A stretch of DNA of 64,000 bases from Halobacillus litoralis (lineage in GTDB: Bacteria; Bacillota; Bacilli; Bacillales; Halobacillaceae): NCBI RefSeq assembly GCF_009856415.1, contig NZ_WMEZ01000001.1:248001-312000 (forward strand), in the 5' to 3' direction. Positions within the stretch are counted from its first letter, which is position 1; every line of letters begins with the position of its first letter. The notes under the pieces are model-generated. The model ran no database searches, had not been told where the DNA came from, and saw nothing but the letters and a program-made list of their open reading frames with translations. This document shows positions 49,573 through 58,241 of this stretch, in pieces. The translations under genes were made by a program, and so were the position numbers.

Positions 49573-50622
49573 TTGGTTTCTTTCGTCTTATTTACGGTGA
49601 CTATTTTATTCATTGTTCAACTATGTCTTCTAAGTGCCCTGGTGATTTCAAAGATTCAAAGTTTGAAGGAAGAGCGACTCCTTTCCACATACATGGAAAC
49701 ATACGAAGAGCCGTTCTTCACCTATCTGGAGAGGAAAACAGAAGAATTTCCTGACCTCCCAAGTGACATTCGTTATCGTGTACTGATCGTCGAACGCGTA
49801 TTGAATCGTTTTGTGGATCAAAAGCAGGTGGATATCGAGTATACGAGAGTGCGAGAGACAGCGCAGAAATATCTCGCTCATGCTTATCGCCTATTTCTGA
49901 AAAATGGAAGCTGGGCCCAGCGGGTGAACACCCTTTATTATATCGAAGACTTCGATATGGTGGATTTGAAACTTGATGTTTGGCAATATTTCAACCGTCT
50001 CTCTGTGCTGGACGAAGAATACCGGCAGGCGGTGAGGGTGCTGGCTACCTTCCAAGACGAGCGAGTCATTCGTTCAATCCTGAATACAGAAACGATTTCA
50101 CAAAGACTTGTAAAACAAGTCCTCCGTCGTTTCAAGGAGGACCTCACTCAACAAATGATGAAGGTCATAGAGGATGAACCAGGAAGAGTACCCAGACAGG
50201 TGCATCTGGCCGTTGTTTCTTTTTGTGGTGAAAAAGGATCCTTGGATCACCTTCCATTCGTTGAGCGGATGCTTCAATTTCCGTCAAAAGAGATTCGCCT
50301 CAAAGCCCTACGAAGCCTTATGGAATTGAAAGCTTGTACCCATACCGAACAGTTGGATCCGTTCTACATATCAGAGGTTTGGGAAGAGCGGATGTATGCG
50401 GCTAAGATTGCAGGTAGTCTGAAGTTGGAATCTGCCCAGGGTGCGTTACTCATCCTTGCTGGGGATTCTCACTGGTGGGTGAGATATGCGGCTTGCGAAG
50501 CGATGAAGAAATTCCCGGATGGTGAGCGATTATTGGATTATACGTACCACCATCATGAGGATCGATTTGCACGTTCCATGGCAAGGCAGCATTTGACAGT
50601 AAAGGTGGGAGAATCGATATGA
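49573..50622 (+). CDS. Membrane-anchored HEAT-repeat protein
   Basis: About 349 residues: an N-terminal transmembrane helix (SFVLFTVTILFIVQLCLLSA), then a series of helical hairpins in HEAT style (about 90-340, for example RVNTLYYIEDFDMVDLKLDV, LKALRSLMELKACTHTEQLD, WWVRYAACEAMKKFPDGERL). TTG 49573 follows SD GGAGGGA. It overlaps the glycosyltransferase start by 4 nt, so the two are coupled. It probably scaffolds or regulates that synthase at the membrane (inference). Confidence 0.78.
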   Translation: MVSFVLFTVTILFIVQLCLLSALVISKIQSLKEERLLSTYMETYEEPFFTYLERKTEEFPDLPSDIRYRVLIVERVLNRFVDQKQVDIEYTRVRETAQKYLAHAYRLFLKNGSWAQRVNTLYYIEDFDMVDLKLDVWQYFNRLSVLDEEYRQAVRVLATFQDERVIRSILNTETISQRLVKQVLRRFKEDLTQQMMKVIEDEPGRVPRQVHLAVVSFCGEKGSLDHLPFVERMLQFPSKEIRLKALRSLMELKACTHTEQLDPFYISEVWEERMYAAKIAGSLKLESAQGALLILAGDSHWWVRYAACEAMKKFPDGERLLDYTYHHHEDRFARSMARQHLTVKVGESI

Positions 50623-52040
50623 GTGTGGATCTATTTTATCGCATGTTAGAAATCATAGGCTATCTCGTCATCATTTATATGGTCGTTGTAGCAATCGTCT
50701 ACCTTTGGTTATTTTTGATTGCCAGCCCTCATATTCGGAAAGAACGAGGGCTTCATAGAGAAGAACTCATTGAGGATACGGCTATCAATACGGATACATT
50801 TCCGGTCTCCATCCTCGTCCCTGCCTATAATGAAGAGGTCGGTGTCGTCAGTACAGCCCGATCTATGTTGGCATTGAACTACCCGCAGTCCGAGGTGATC
50901 GTCATTGATGATGGATCGAAGGATAAGACGGCAGAGAAGATGATCGATACGTTCGCCATGGAACGAATGGAACTAGCCGTCAGGCGTCACTTCAAAACTC
51001 AGGACATCTTGGAAGGATATCAGTCGACGACCCATCCGAACCTCTACCTTCTAAGAAAGGAGAATGGTGGAAAAGCGGATGCCCTCAATGCAGGAATCAA
51101 TTTTTCCAAATATCCTTATTTCGCAGCCATTGATGGCGATTCGATTCTGGACCGTGATGCACTCTTGAAGACGATGAAACCGATCATCGATTCCAATGGA
51201 ACGGTTACGGCTACAGGGGGGACGGTGAGAATTGCGAATGGTTCTAAAATAACCAAAGGGGTGGTCGAGCGGATCGGTTTGCCCAAACAGCCGATGCTCC
51301 TCATGCAGATCGTTGAATATTTCCGAGCCTTTCTCATTGGGAGATTAGGCCTTTCAAAATTGAACATCCTGTTAATCATTTCAGGAGCCTTCGGTGTCTT
51401 TGAAAAGGAACGTGTGATTAAAGCAGGAGGGTATGATTCGAATACCGTCGGTGAGGATATGGAACTCATTGTCCGGATCCACCGGTCGCTGAAAGATGAA
51501 AAGTCGAGGCAGAGAATCGAGTATATCCAAGATCCGGTTTGCTGGACAGAAGCTCCTTCTACGTTCTCATCTTTGAGAGCTCAGAGGAAGAGGTGGCAGA
51601 AAGGACTTGCCGAAACCCTGTGGAAACACAAAAAAATGATGCTCCATCCCCGTTACAAGGGGATCGGAATGTTTTCGCTCCCTTATTATCTATTCGTTGA
51701 ATTGCTGAGTGCAATCTTTGAGATTTTAGGATACGTCATCATCATTTCTGGAGTTTTCTTTTCTTTTGTATCGACAGAAATCACCATTGTCGTCGGTTTG
51801 TTAACCGTCTGTTATGGTTCGATGATCTCCTCTCTCGCTGTCTTGCTGGAAGAGTGGACTTACCATAAAAACCCTGATCCCAAAAGCGTGATTCTATTGT
51901 ATCTATGGGCTCTCTCAGAAAGTTTCTGGTATCGTCCGCTACTCGTTTGGTGGCGATGTGAAGGGTTGTTCCTGTTTCTGTCAAAAAGAAAAAGCTCGTG
52001 GGGAAATATGAACAGAAAAGGTTTATCTCAAGACTTTTAG
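50619..52040 (+). CDS. Processive family 2 glycosyltransferase (polysaccharide synthase)
   Basis: A 473-residue membrane synthase: one N-terminal helix, a cytosolic GT2 domain (VSILVPAYNEEVGVVSTARS, VIVIDDGSKDKTAE, ENGGKADALNAGINFSKYPY, AIDGDS with DxD), TVGEDMELIVRIHR (the GED motif), QRKRW (the QxxRW motif of processive enzymes) and C-terminal helices. These features match cellulose, hyaluronan and PNAG synthase classes; the polymer cannot be told. It ends RKSSWGNMNRKGLSQDF. No export or deacetylase genes accompany it. Confidence 0.88.
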   Translation: MSVDLFYRMLEIIGYLVIIYMVVVAIVYLWLFLIASPHIRKERGLHREELIEDTAINTDTFPVSILVPAYNEEVGVVSTARSMLALNYPQSEVIVIDDGSKDKTAEKMIDTFAMERMELAVRRHFKTQDILEGYQSTTHPNLYLLRKENGGKADALNAGINFSKYPYFAAIDGDSILDRDALLKTMKPIIDSNGTVTATGGTVRIANGSKITKGVVERIGLPKQPMLLMQIVEYFRAFLIGRLGLSKLNILLIISGAFGVFEKERVIKAGGYDSNTVGEDMELIVRIHRSLKDEKSRQRIEYIQDPVCWTEAPSTFSSLRAQRKRWQKGLAETLWKHKKMMLHPRYKGIGMFSLPYYLFVELLSAIFEILGYVIIISGVFFSFVSTEITIVVGLLTVCYGSMISSLAVLLEEWTYHKNPDPKSVILLYLWALSESFWYRPLLVWWRCEGLFLFLSKRKSSWGNMNRKGLSQDF

Positions 52041-52144
52041 GAGCCTGTCTTCCCTTGGATTCTTCCATTCTAGATGAGCGGCGCACGTTTCTGGAGGAAA
52101 TAACCTCAGGCATAGAGAATCTATAGAAGAAAGGAGGTCACATT

Positions 52145-52615
52145 GTGGAAGTCAATATTGTTGCATTACCCTCATTCAAAGTTAGAGGACGTCAATGGGA
52201 AGGAAGTTATGAACAAGTCCCTGCTTTAAAAGAATTGATCAAAAAGGTTGGGAGTGAAAAAGAAGAGATAAAACCAGTGGACCAGGATTACCAATGGGGA
52301 TTATCTGTTCATACGATTAAAAATGGCTTTGTCCATTTCAGCGGTTTCGAGGTGGAAGATGCGAAGAGTGATGCCGCGTATGAAGAAATGAACGTACCGC
52401 GTCATACATATATGAACGTTCATCATCCAAAAGGCAGAGATATCGGGGAAACCTATGCATCGATTTACCAATGGTTCCGTGATGGAAATGCGAAGCCCTA
52501 CCTTGAACCTGGAACGAAATATTACGATGGGCTGCCATTGAAATTTGAAAAGTATCCGGTCGACAGGGATTTTGATGAGCCTCATTTTGATATTTACATT
52601 CCAATTCAAGCATAG
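52145..52615 (+). CDS. GyrI-like effector-binding domain protein
   Basis: A 156-residue protein: VNIVALPSFKVRGRQWEGSY, DYQWGLSVHTIKNGFVHFSG, RHTYMNVHHPKGRDIGETYA, YPVDRDFDEPHFDIYIPIQA. The strand order fits the GyrI-like family. GTG start with AGGAGGTC. Downstream of the glycosyltransferase with a 104-bp gap and followed by a terminator. Confidence 0.78.
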   Translation: MEVNIVALPSFKVRGRQWEGSYEQVPALKELIKKVGSEKEEIKPVDQDYQWGLSVHTIKNGFVHFSGFEVEDAKSDAAYEEMNVPRHTYMNVHHPKGRDIGETYASIYQWFRDGNAKPYLEPGTKYYDGLPLKFEKYPVDRDFDEPHFDIYIPIQA

Positions 52616-52617
52616 AA

Positions 52618-52650
52618 TAGAAAAAGAGCCCGCTCGGGGCTCTTTTTTAA
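52618..52650. terminator. Bidirectional terminator
   Basis: AAAAGAGCCC / GGGCTCTTTT stem between convergent genes. Confidence 0.85.
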
Positions 52651-53630
52651 TAGACTTTATCTCCATTGAAGATAGAATTTTTGACGATGACATAATCGAC
52701 ATGCCGGATACTATCAAGATCGGATCCGCCTGCGTAACTGATCGCGGATTGTAGATCCTGCTCCATTTCCGTCAGCGTATCTTGAAGCGCACCTTTGTGC
52801 TCCACATACATTTTCTTGCCTTCGACGTTTTTCTTTTCCCCTTTTTGGTATTCAGAAGCGGAGCCGAAGTATTCCTTATAAAGCTTACCGTCTCTTTCAA
52901 CCGTATCGCCAGGCGACTCTTCGTGACCGGCGAACAGAGAGCCGATCATGACCATTGTCGCTCCAAAGCGGATGGATTTGGCGATGTCTCCATGTGTGCG
53001 GATGCCTCCATCAGCAATGACGGGTTTGCTTGCTGCCTTCGCACACCAGCGTAGGGCTGCAAGCTGCCAGCCACCTGTACCGAAGCCGGTTTTAATTTTT
53101 GTGATGCACACTTTTCCTGGTCCGATTCCGACTTTGGTTGCATCAGCTCCTGCATGTTCAAGTTCACGAACGGCTTCAGGTGTACCGACATTTCCTGCGA
53201 TGACAAACGTTTCCGGCAGGTGCTGTTTGATGTGTTGAATCATATCAATGACCGCTGTGGAATGTCCGTGAGCGATATCGATCGTGATGTATTCAGGGAC
53301 CAGTTCTTTCGTTGCTAACATTTGAACAAACTCGTATTCCTCCGACTTCACACCGACACTGATAGAAGCGATCAATCCTTGTGCATGCATCTTCTCTACG
53401 AAAGACAATCGAGTTTCCGGTTCAAAGCGATGCATGACATAGAAATAACCTTCTTTTGCTAATTGAGTGGCGATCGTTTCATCAATGATGGTCTGCATGT
53501 TGGCAGGGACGACAGGCAGTTTGAATGTATGGTTGCCAAGCTTTACGGATGGATCGCAGGCCGAACGGCTGTTTACGACACATTTTGCGGGAATCAGTTG
53601 AATATCTTCATAGTCAAATACGTTTTCCAT
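52647..53630 (-). CDS. guaC: GMP reductase
   Basis: A 327-residue IMP dehydrogenase-family enzyme that reduces GMP to IMP with NADPH, returning guanine nucleotides to the IMP pool. Visible are [38 protein letters not shown], the active-site [20 protein letters not shown] (catalytic Cys), [20 protein letters not shown] and [20 protein letters not shown]. No CBS domains, as expected. ATG 53630 is preceded by TAGGAGTG; the 53639 GTG overlaps that SD. The upstream region has two PurBoxes, so PurR repression is likely. Confidence 0.95.
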   Translation of the reverse strand: MENVFDYEDIQLIPAKCVVNSRSACDPSVKLGNHTFKLPVVPANMQTIIDETIATQLAKEGYFYVMHRFEPETRLSFVEKMHAQGLIASISVGVKSEEYEFVQMLATKELVPEYITIDIAHGHSTAVIDMIQHIKQHLPETFVIAGNVGTPEAVRELEHAGADATKVGIGPGKVCITKIKTGFGTGGWQLAALRWCAKAASKPVIADGGIRTHGDIAKSIRFGATMVMIGSLFAGHEESPGDTVERDGKLYKEYFGSASEYQKGEKKNVEGKKMYVEHKGALQDTLTEMEQDLQSAISYAGGSDLDSIRHVDYVIVKNSIFNGDKVY

Positions 53631-53643
53631 GGATTTCACTCCT

Positions 53644-53721
53644 AAAACCGAATATTTTAAAGGTTAATTAATTTAATCGTTCGTATATTTGTAATTTACC
53701 TTATTCTTGTTCTGTTGTCAA
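53644..53721 (-). promoter_or_regulatory. guaC promoter with paired PurBoxes
   Basis: On the minus strand TTGACA (53721-53716), a 17-nt spacer and TAAATT (53698-53693) give a promoter with start near 53686. Two PurBox-like sites, AAAACCGAATATT (53644-53656, plus strand) and AATCGTTCGTATAT (53675-53688), face each other as the PurBox pairs of the B. subtilis pur operon do, with similar spacing. They overlap the start region, which suits repression by PurR. Confidence 0.75.
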
Positions 53722-53759
53722 AGGTTCATGGTAAAATGATGAAAAAAGGGGGAGAAAGT

Positions 53760-54302
53760 ATGTTTGTACATAAGGTCGATGATGAACTTACACTGAAACT
53801 TGCCGGTCCAGAGGATGCGGAGGCGTTATTTCAATTGACAGACGGATCACGTACGTATTTGCGAAAGTGGCTTCCATGGCTGGATTCTACGAAAACAGTA
53901 GAAGATACGAAATCATTCATTCAATCTGGAAGGCAGGGATTTTCAGAAAACAAAAGCATGACAACTATGGTAATCTATAATGGTGCCATTGCTGGTACCG
54001 CAGGATTCAATGAAATCGACCACACCAATAAAATCGTGAAAATCGGTTACTGGCTCGGGCAGGAATTCCAGGGGAAAGGAATTATGACACGGGTGGCGAA
54101 AGCTTTGACCGATTATGCCTTATTGGAAATGAACATGAACCGAGTGGAGATCCGTGTTGCCGAAGGAAATGAAAAGAGCTCGGCTATCCCTAAGCGTCTT
54201 GGGTTCAAGGAGGAAGGAAGAATCAGGTGCGCAGAATGGTTGTATGACCATTATGTCGATCACACGATTTATGGAATTTTAGTGGAAGAGTGGAAGATGT
54301 AA
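53760..54302 (+). CDS. GNAT N-acetyltransferase, RimL-like
   Basis: A 180-residue RimL-type acetyltransferase: LKLAGPEDAEALFQLTDGSR, LRKWLPWLDSTKTVEDTKSF, IVKIGYWLGQEFQGKGIMTR (acetyl-CoA loop), NRVEIRVAEGNEKSSAIPKR, LGFKEEGRIR. ATG 53760 has SD GGGGGAG; the frame from 53715 is longer without one. It is divergent from guaC. Target may be a ribosomal protein or small molecule. Confidence 0.88.
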   Translation: MFVHKVDDELTLKLAGPEDAEALFQLTDGSRTYLRKWLPWLDSTKTVEDTKSFIQSGRQGFSENKSMTTMVIYNGAIAGTAGFNEIDHTNKIVKIGYWLGQEFQGKGIMTRVAKALTDYALLEMNMNRVEIRVAEGNEKSSAIPKRLGFKEEGRIRCAEWLYDHYVDHTIYGILVEEWKM

Positions 54303-54342
54303 AATGTTCGGATTTTAAATATAGAGAAGTAGAGGGATAGAG

Positions 54343-55776
54343 ATGGAAAAGCAATACAATAGAAAAATCATACTCGTTACATTTATGATCGGCGCGTTCT
54401 TTGCTGTTCTGAATGAGACGCTGCTTAATATTGCACTTACAGAACTCATGGAGGTTTTCGGGTTGGATGCGCCTACGGTCCAATGGATGGCGACCGGGTT
54501 CATGCTGGTGATGGGTGTGTTGATGCCGGTTTCCGCGTTATTGATTCAATGGTTCACGACGAGACAAATGTTCATCGGGGTCATGACGGTGTTCTTAGCA
54601 GGAACGATTATTGCAGCATCGGCTATGAATTTCCCGATGCTTTTGACAGGGCGGATGATTCAAGCGGTGGGAACCGGTTTATTGATCCCTGTCATCATGA
54701 ACGCGCTCCTGTTGCTTTATGAACCGGAAGTGCGTGGGCGGATCATGGGGACGTTCGGTCTTGTCATCATGTTCGCTCCAGCTATTGGACCGACGCTTTC
54801 TGGTGTCATCGTCGACTTGCTGGGGTGGAGGTGGTTGTTCATCACCGTCATTCCGTTTGCCTTATTCTCCATTCTATTTGCGGTAAAGTATTTGGAAAAT
54901 GTCGGAGAAGTGACGCGGCCGAAAGCGGATATTCTTTCGATCGTTTTGTCATCCATAGGGATTGGCGGCATTGTCTATGGATTCAGCAGCGCCGGGGAAA
55001 GTGGAGAGGGATTCTCTTCGGTCCATATCATCATCATTTTAAGCGTCGCTTTCCTCAGTTTAATTCTATTTGTCTTAAGACAGTTGAAGTTAGAAGAACC
55101 GTTATTGGACGTTCGAGTGTTTACGTATAAAAGCTATGCCAGAGGAATTACCATTTTCGTCATCGTCATCATGGCGATGTTCGCTTCAGAAATCGTCATG
55201 CCGATGTATCTGCAGGGGCCATTAGGGTTCTCGGCGAAGACCGCTGGATTGCTGCTGCTCCCGGGTGCTCTATTAAATGGTCTGATGTCGCCGGTGATGG
55301 GGACACTCTTTGATAAATTCGGTCCGAGGAAATTGATCATACCGGGTACATTAGTACTTGTGGGTGTTATGATTTTCTTCAGCAGTATCAATCCTTCGAT
55401 TCCGGTTTGGTCCTTTATTCTTGCTTATGTGTTACTCATGCTTGCAGTTTCTGCGGTTCTTATGCCTTCACAGACCAATGCGTTGAATGAACTGCCGAAA
55501 CATTTATATCCACACGGGACGGCCATTGCCAATACGCTCCAGCCGATCGGTGGCGCCCTTGGTGTTTCCATTTTCGTAAGCATCATGAGTCAGGGAGAAA
55601 GAAGCTATTTGAATGATGTATCAGGAGAAGTGACAGGGGAAGTCATGGACCGGGCCATGACCGCAGGGGTCCATCACGCCTATTGGTTTGCTTTAGGCCT
55701 TGCGATCCTCACATTTGTCGTTGCTTTGTTCATTAGAAAAGCCGTGGCTCCGGATTATGCTCCAGAACAACAATAA
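54343..55776 (+). CDS. MFS drug exporter of the DHA2 (14-TM) family
   Basis: A 477-residue proton-driven exporter. About 14 transmembrane helices are evident. The EmrB/QacA signatures are NETLLNIALTELMEVFGLDA, TVQWMATGFMLVMGVLMPVS, GRMIQAVGTGLLIPVIMNAL and ALNELPKHLYPHGTAIANTL. SD AGAGGG. It follows the RimL-like gene by 40 bp and may share its transcript. Substrates of such pumps are lipophilic cations or drugs; not predictable here. Confidence 0.9.
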   Translation: MEKQYNRKIILVTFMIGAFFAVLNETLLNIALTELMEVFGLDAPTVQWMATGFMLVMGVLMPVSALLIQWFTTRQMFIGVMTVFLAGTIIAASAMNFPMLLTGRMIQAVGTGLLIPVIMNALLLLYEPEVRGRIMGTFGLVIMFAPAIGPTLSGVIVDLLGWRWLFITVIPFALFSILFAVKYLENVGEVTRPKADILSIVLSSIGIGGIVYGFSSAGESGEGFSSVHIIIILSVAFLSLILFVLRQLKLEEPLLDVRVFTYKSYARGITIFVIVIMAMFASEIVMPMYLQGPLGFSAKTAGLLLLPGALLNGLMSPVMGTLFDKFGPRKLIIPGTLVLVGVMIFFSSINPSIPVWSFILAYVLLMLAVSAVLMPSQTNALNELPKHLYPHGTAIANTLQPIGGALGVSIFVSIMSQGERSYLNDVSGEVTGEVMDRAMTAGVHHAYWFALGLAILTFVVALFIRKAVAPDYAPEQQ

Positions 55777-55777
55777 A

Positions 55778-55825
55778 AGAAGAAGCAGGACTTATCCGTC
55801 TTGGATAGGTCCTGCTTCTTTTTAT
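55778..55825. terminator. Bidirectional terminator
   Basis: AAGAAGCAGGAC with GTCCTGCTTCTTT form a stem between convergent genes; T-tract on the right, A-tract on the left. Confidence 0.85.
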
Positions 55826-56454
55826 GCTTTCATGCGTTTGATAAAGGATTCGAGATGTTCACGGGACTGGATGTTTTCATTGCATTTTTTACTGTCATGG
55901 CAGATATAATTGCCGCGGCTGATGGTTTCTTCCTCACCCTTGAAGGTGGCCGTGAACATGCCCACTTTTTCATGCTCGTGGCAAAGAGAACAAATGCTCT
56001 TTTGCTGCAGCGGCTTGTAATGGCCATACAACCCTGTCAGTTGACCGTCCACCGTAGTTATGAGGTACTTTCGGTTTGCTGCTGGATCGTTCCATCCAAT
56101 GTAGGAGAGCTCGGCCCATTCTTCGTCCGGGATCGCAGGAACTCTCAGTTTCTTCACTTTAGGGAACAACCTTTGGATATCTGCTTCAGACAGCTTTGGA
56201 AAAGGGACCACATACTGCTTCAGACGAGAGAAATAAAGGATTGCATCGGTTTCATCTTTGACATCACTCGCTTGGGCAATCAATTGTTCCTGCTCTGACG
56301 AAAGATCCGTAAACAAATCCAACACTTTTTCGTTCGTAATCGATTGGAGAGCCTGGGTGACCGAGGCATCGTTTGTTGTCATATGTCCATTTAACAGGTT
56401 GTGAGCCTGATTTTTAATAAAATGATACTGATCGGAGCGGATAAATCTTTCCAT
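55822..56454 (-). CDS. FusB/FusC-like EF-G-binding protein
   Basis: A 210-residue protein resembling the FusB family, which bind elongation factor G and release it from stalled ribosomes, giving fusidic acid resistance. The C-terminal zinc-finger has C-x2-C (ICSLCHEHEK) and later Cys/His (ICHDSKKC). Other family blocks are FIRSDQYHFIKNQAHNLLNG, ELSYIGWNDPAANRKYLI and GHYKPLQQKSICSLCHEHEK. SD GGAGGTTG. Chromosomal copies are common in Bacillales and need not confer clinical resistance. Confidence 0.85.
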   Translation of the reverse strand: MERFIRSDQYHFIKNQAHNLLNGHMTTNDASVTQALQSITNEKVLDLFTDLSSEQEQLIAQASDVKDETDAILYFSRLKQYVVPFPKLSEADIQRLFPKVKKLRVPAIPDEEWAELSYIGWNDPAANRKYLITTVDGQLTGLYGHYKPLQQKSICSLCHEHEKVGMFTATFKGEEETISRGNYICHDSKKCNENIQSREHLESFIKRMKA

Positions 56455-56549
56455 AAGTCAACCTCCGTTCATTGATTTTCTTCTTATTATTTCAGAGCAC
56501 GTCTTTTCTATCAAACGTTATGCCTTTCATGTTCAAGACTGAGCAGCAA

Positions 56550-56685
56550 ACCTGGCACCCGGACTCTCCAGTTTGGTTGCCGGTACACCTTCCTTACGCC
56601 GGTGTACCGGTTACGATCATTCGGAACGGTGTACCTGGTACCCGATCGCGATTTTCCGTACCCGGTACCAGAAAGACGGTACCAA
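56550..56685. repeat. Cluster of GGTACC/GGTGTACC palindromic motifs
   Basis: In about 130 bp there are three GGTACC, two GGTGTACC, one GGTACACC and a GGCACCCGG, embedded in CCGG and CCCGGTACC contexts. Spacing is irregular (about 19-28 bp). The gap 56455-56779 has no good gene; the open frame 56472-56747 lacks an SD and consists mainly of the translated motifs. Confidence 0.6.
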
Positions 56686-56779
56686 AAAGAGGTATTAAAA
56701 AAGCATTTCATCAAACATATGAAACGCTTTCATTTATGGTATCGTAGAGATACTTGTAAGCTCGGGGAGGGATAGGGAA

Positions 56780-57616
56780 ATGACTTGGAAGCGAACCATG
56801 ATTGAAACCGGCCGGGGCGACTTTGAAGTTTTTGAGAAAGGAAGCGGACCTCCGCTTGCCGTCACTCATTTGTATTCGGAGTTCAATGAAACGGGCGACT
56901 ATTTTGCAGAATCCTTTGTGGAGACTCACACGGTCTATTTAATCAATCTGAAAGAGTGTGGCAGGACGGACAAGGCATCGTTCCCTCATGAACTGACGAT
57001 GCTTGAGAGCGCCTTAGACCTCGAAGCCATCCGGAACGAGTTAGAATATGAAAGGTGGAATTTTGCGGGTCATTCTACGGGAGGAATGCTTGCCGTCGTT
57101 TACGGGATCTACTTTTCGGAAAGCCTGGAAACTCTAATCATTGCGAATGCCGCGGCGCGAGAGTATATGACTTTTTCAGAGGATTGTATCTACAATGAAT
57201 CGCACTCGAAGTTCAACCGAATGCAATCACTTATCGAGGCGTTGAAGAATGAGGGCTTGTCTAAGGAAGAAAGAAAAGAATTAACGGTCGAACGTACAAA
57301 GCTTTCCTTATGGAATCCTCAAAAGTATGAACACTATTTTAACAAATCGATCGAGAAGAAGATGTCAGCCGTCCGGATGAACTTCTTAGCACGGGAGCTT
57401 CACACCTTTGATGTGACGAGGAAGCTGGCACTCATCACTGCAAAAACGATGGTCATATCCGGTTCCTATGATGTTCAATGCCCGCCTTATTATTCTGAGG
57501 AAATCGCCGAAGGTATCCCAGGTGCTGTTCTTTACAGGTTCCATCAAAGCAATCACTACCCTCATCTGGAAGAGGGTCAGAAGTTTAAACAAGTGATCAA
57601 AGCCCACTTTGACTAG
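56780..57616 (+). CDS. Alpha/beta hydrolase
   Basis: A 278-residue alpha/beta hydrolase: VFEKGSGPPLAVTHLYSEFN, LINLKECGRTDKASFPHELT, nucleophile elbow FAGHSTGGMLAVVYG (Ser in G-H-S-T-G-G), and the terminal RFHQSNHYPHLEEGQKF with the catalytic His. Length and block order resemble proline-iminopeptidase-like hydrolases. SD GGGGAGGGATAG upstream. It stands alone. Confidence 0.87.
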   Translation: MTWKRTMIETGRGDFEVFEKGSGPPLAVTHLYSEFNETGDYFAESFVETHTVYLINLKECGRTDKASFPHELTMLESALDLEAIRNELEYERWNFAGHSTGGMLAVVYGIYFSESLETLIIANAAAREYMTFSEDCIYNESHSKFNRMQSLIEALKNEGLSKEERKELTVERTKLSLWNPQKYEHYFNKSIEKKMSAVRMNFLARELHTFDVTRKLALITAKTMVISGSYDVQCPPYYSEEIAEGIPGAVLYRFHQSNHYPHLEEGQKFKQVIKAHFD

Positions 57617-57680
57617 CATAAACTGGAAGTGGTAAAGTTACTCATGATGGTAGCGTTTTAACAAGGAAGGAGATAACTTC

Positions 57681-57965
57681 ATGCATCATGTAAAACAACA
57701 GAGAAAAAGCGACTTTGCGAAGTTCAAAGAACTGTGGTTTCTTTTGTTCATGCTTCTATTCACGCTATCGCATAACACAATGGTCGTCCTTATCGGGGAG
57801 GGCTGGAGCTTCATCGGCTACAGCATCTTGTTCCTCGTCATGTATGCCTTGTTCCGCTGGTTGCGGAAGGTCGTGGAGTTCATGAGGAAGCCATTGTCCT
57901 GGGGATCGCTCATCGGCTTTTACATTGCGGGTGTGTTCGTGCTCGGCGCTTTATTGATTCCTTGA
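57681..57965 (+). CDS. Small integral membrane protein
   Basis: 94 residues with three hydrophobic segments (LWFLLFMLLFTLSHNTMVVL, WSFIGYSILFLVMYALF, WGSLIGFYIAGVFVLGALLI) and basic residues at the N-terminus (KQQRKSDFAKFK). SD AAGGAAGGAG. No family recognised. Followed by about 275 bp with no gene that I can support. Confidence 0.68.
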   Translation: MHHVKQQRKSDFAKFKELWFLLFMLLFTLSHNTMVVLIGEGWSFIGYSILFLVMYALFRWLRKVVEFMRKPLSWGSLIGFYIAGVFVLGALLIP

Positions 57966-58241
57966 GGGAAAAGGGAGAGGGGATCTTGGGGATGAACAAA
58001 CGTGTATAAATCAAATGAACTATATATCCTTTGTCTTTCTCTAAGACATTTTTGATCGTTTTCTACGATTCGAATCATAATGATGATGGCACACCTTATA
58101 TTTTCCTTAGGCAGGTACATACATAACCGATTATTCGTTTGAGATAAAAAAGTTATATCGGGGCTGGAAGTCTAGAAATACTGGCTTACATATAGAATAC
58201 AGATGTCGTTTTGGACTATGTATGAAGGAGAGGAATGCTGG

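Noticed and set aside
51998-52126. A 42-codon GTG-started frame overlapping the glycosyltransferase 3' end
   Set aside because: The residues look protein-like (SRLLGACLPLDSSILDERRT), but there is no SD and the glycosyltransferase already ends normally, so I could not support a separate gene.
53640-53760. Purine riboswitch upstream of guaC
   Set aside because: None of the conserved loop or junction sequences of the purine aptamer are present; PurBoxes explain the region better.
56472-56747. A 91-codon open frame on the plus strand
   Set aside because: No ribosome binding site, overlaps the FusB-like promoter region, and its sequence is mostly the translated GGTAC motif cluster.
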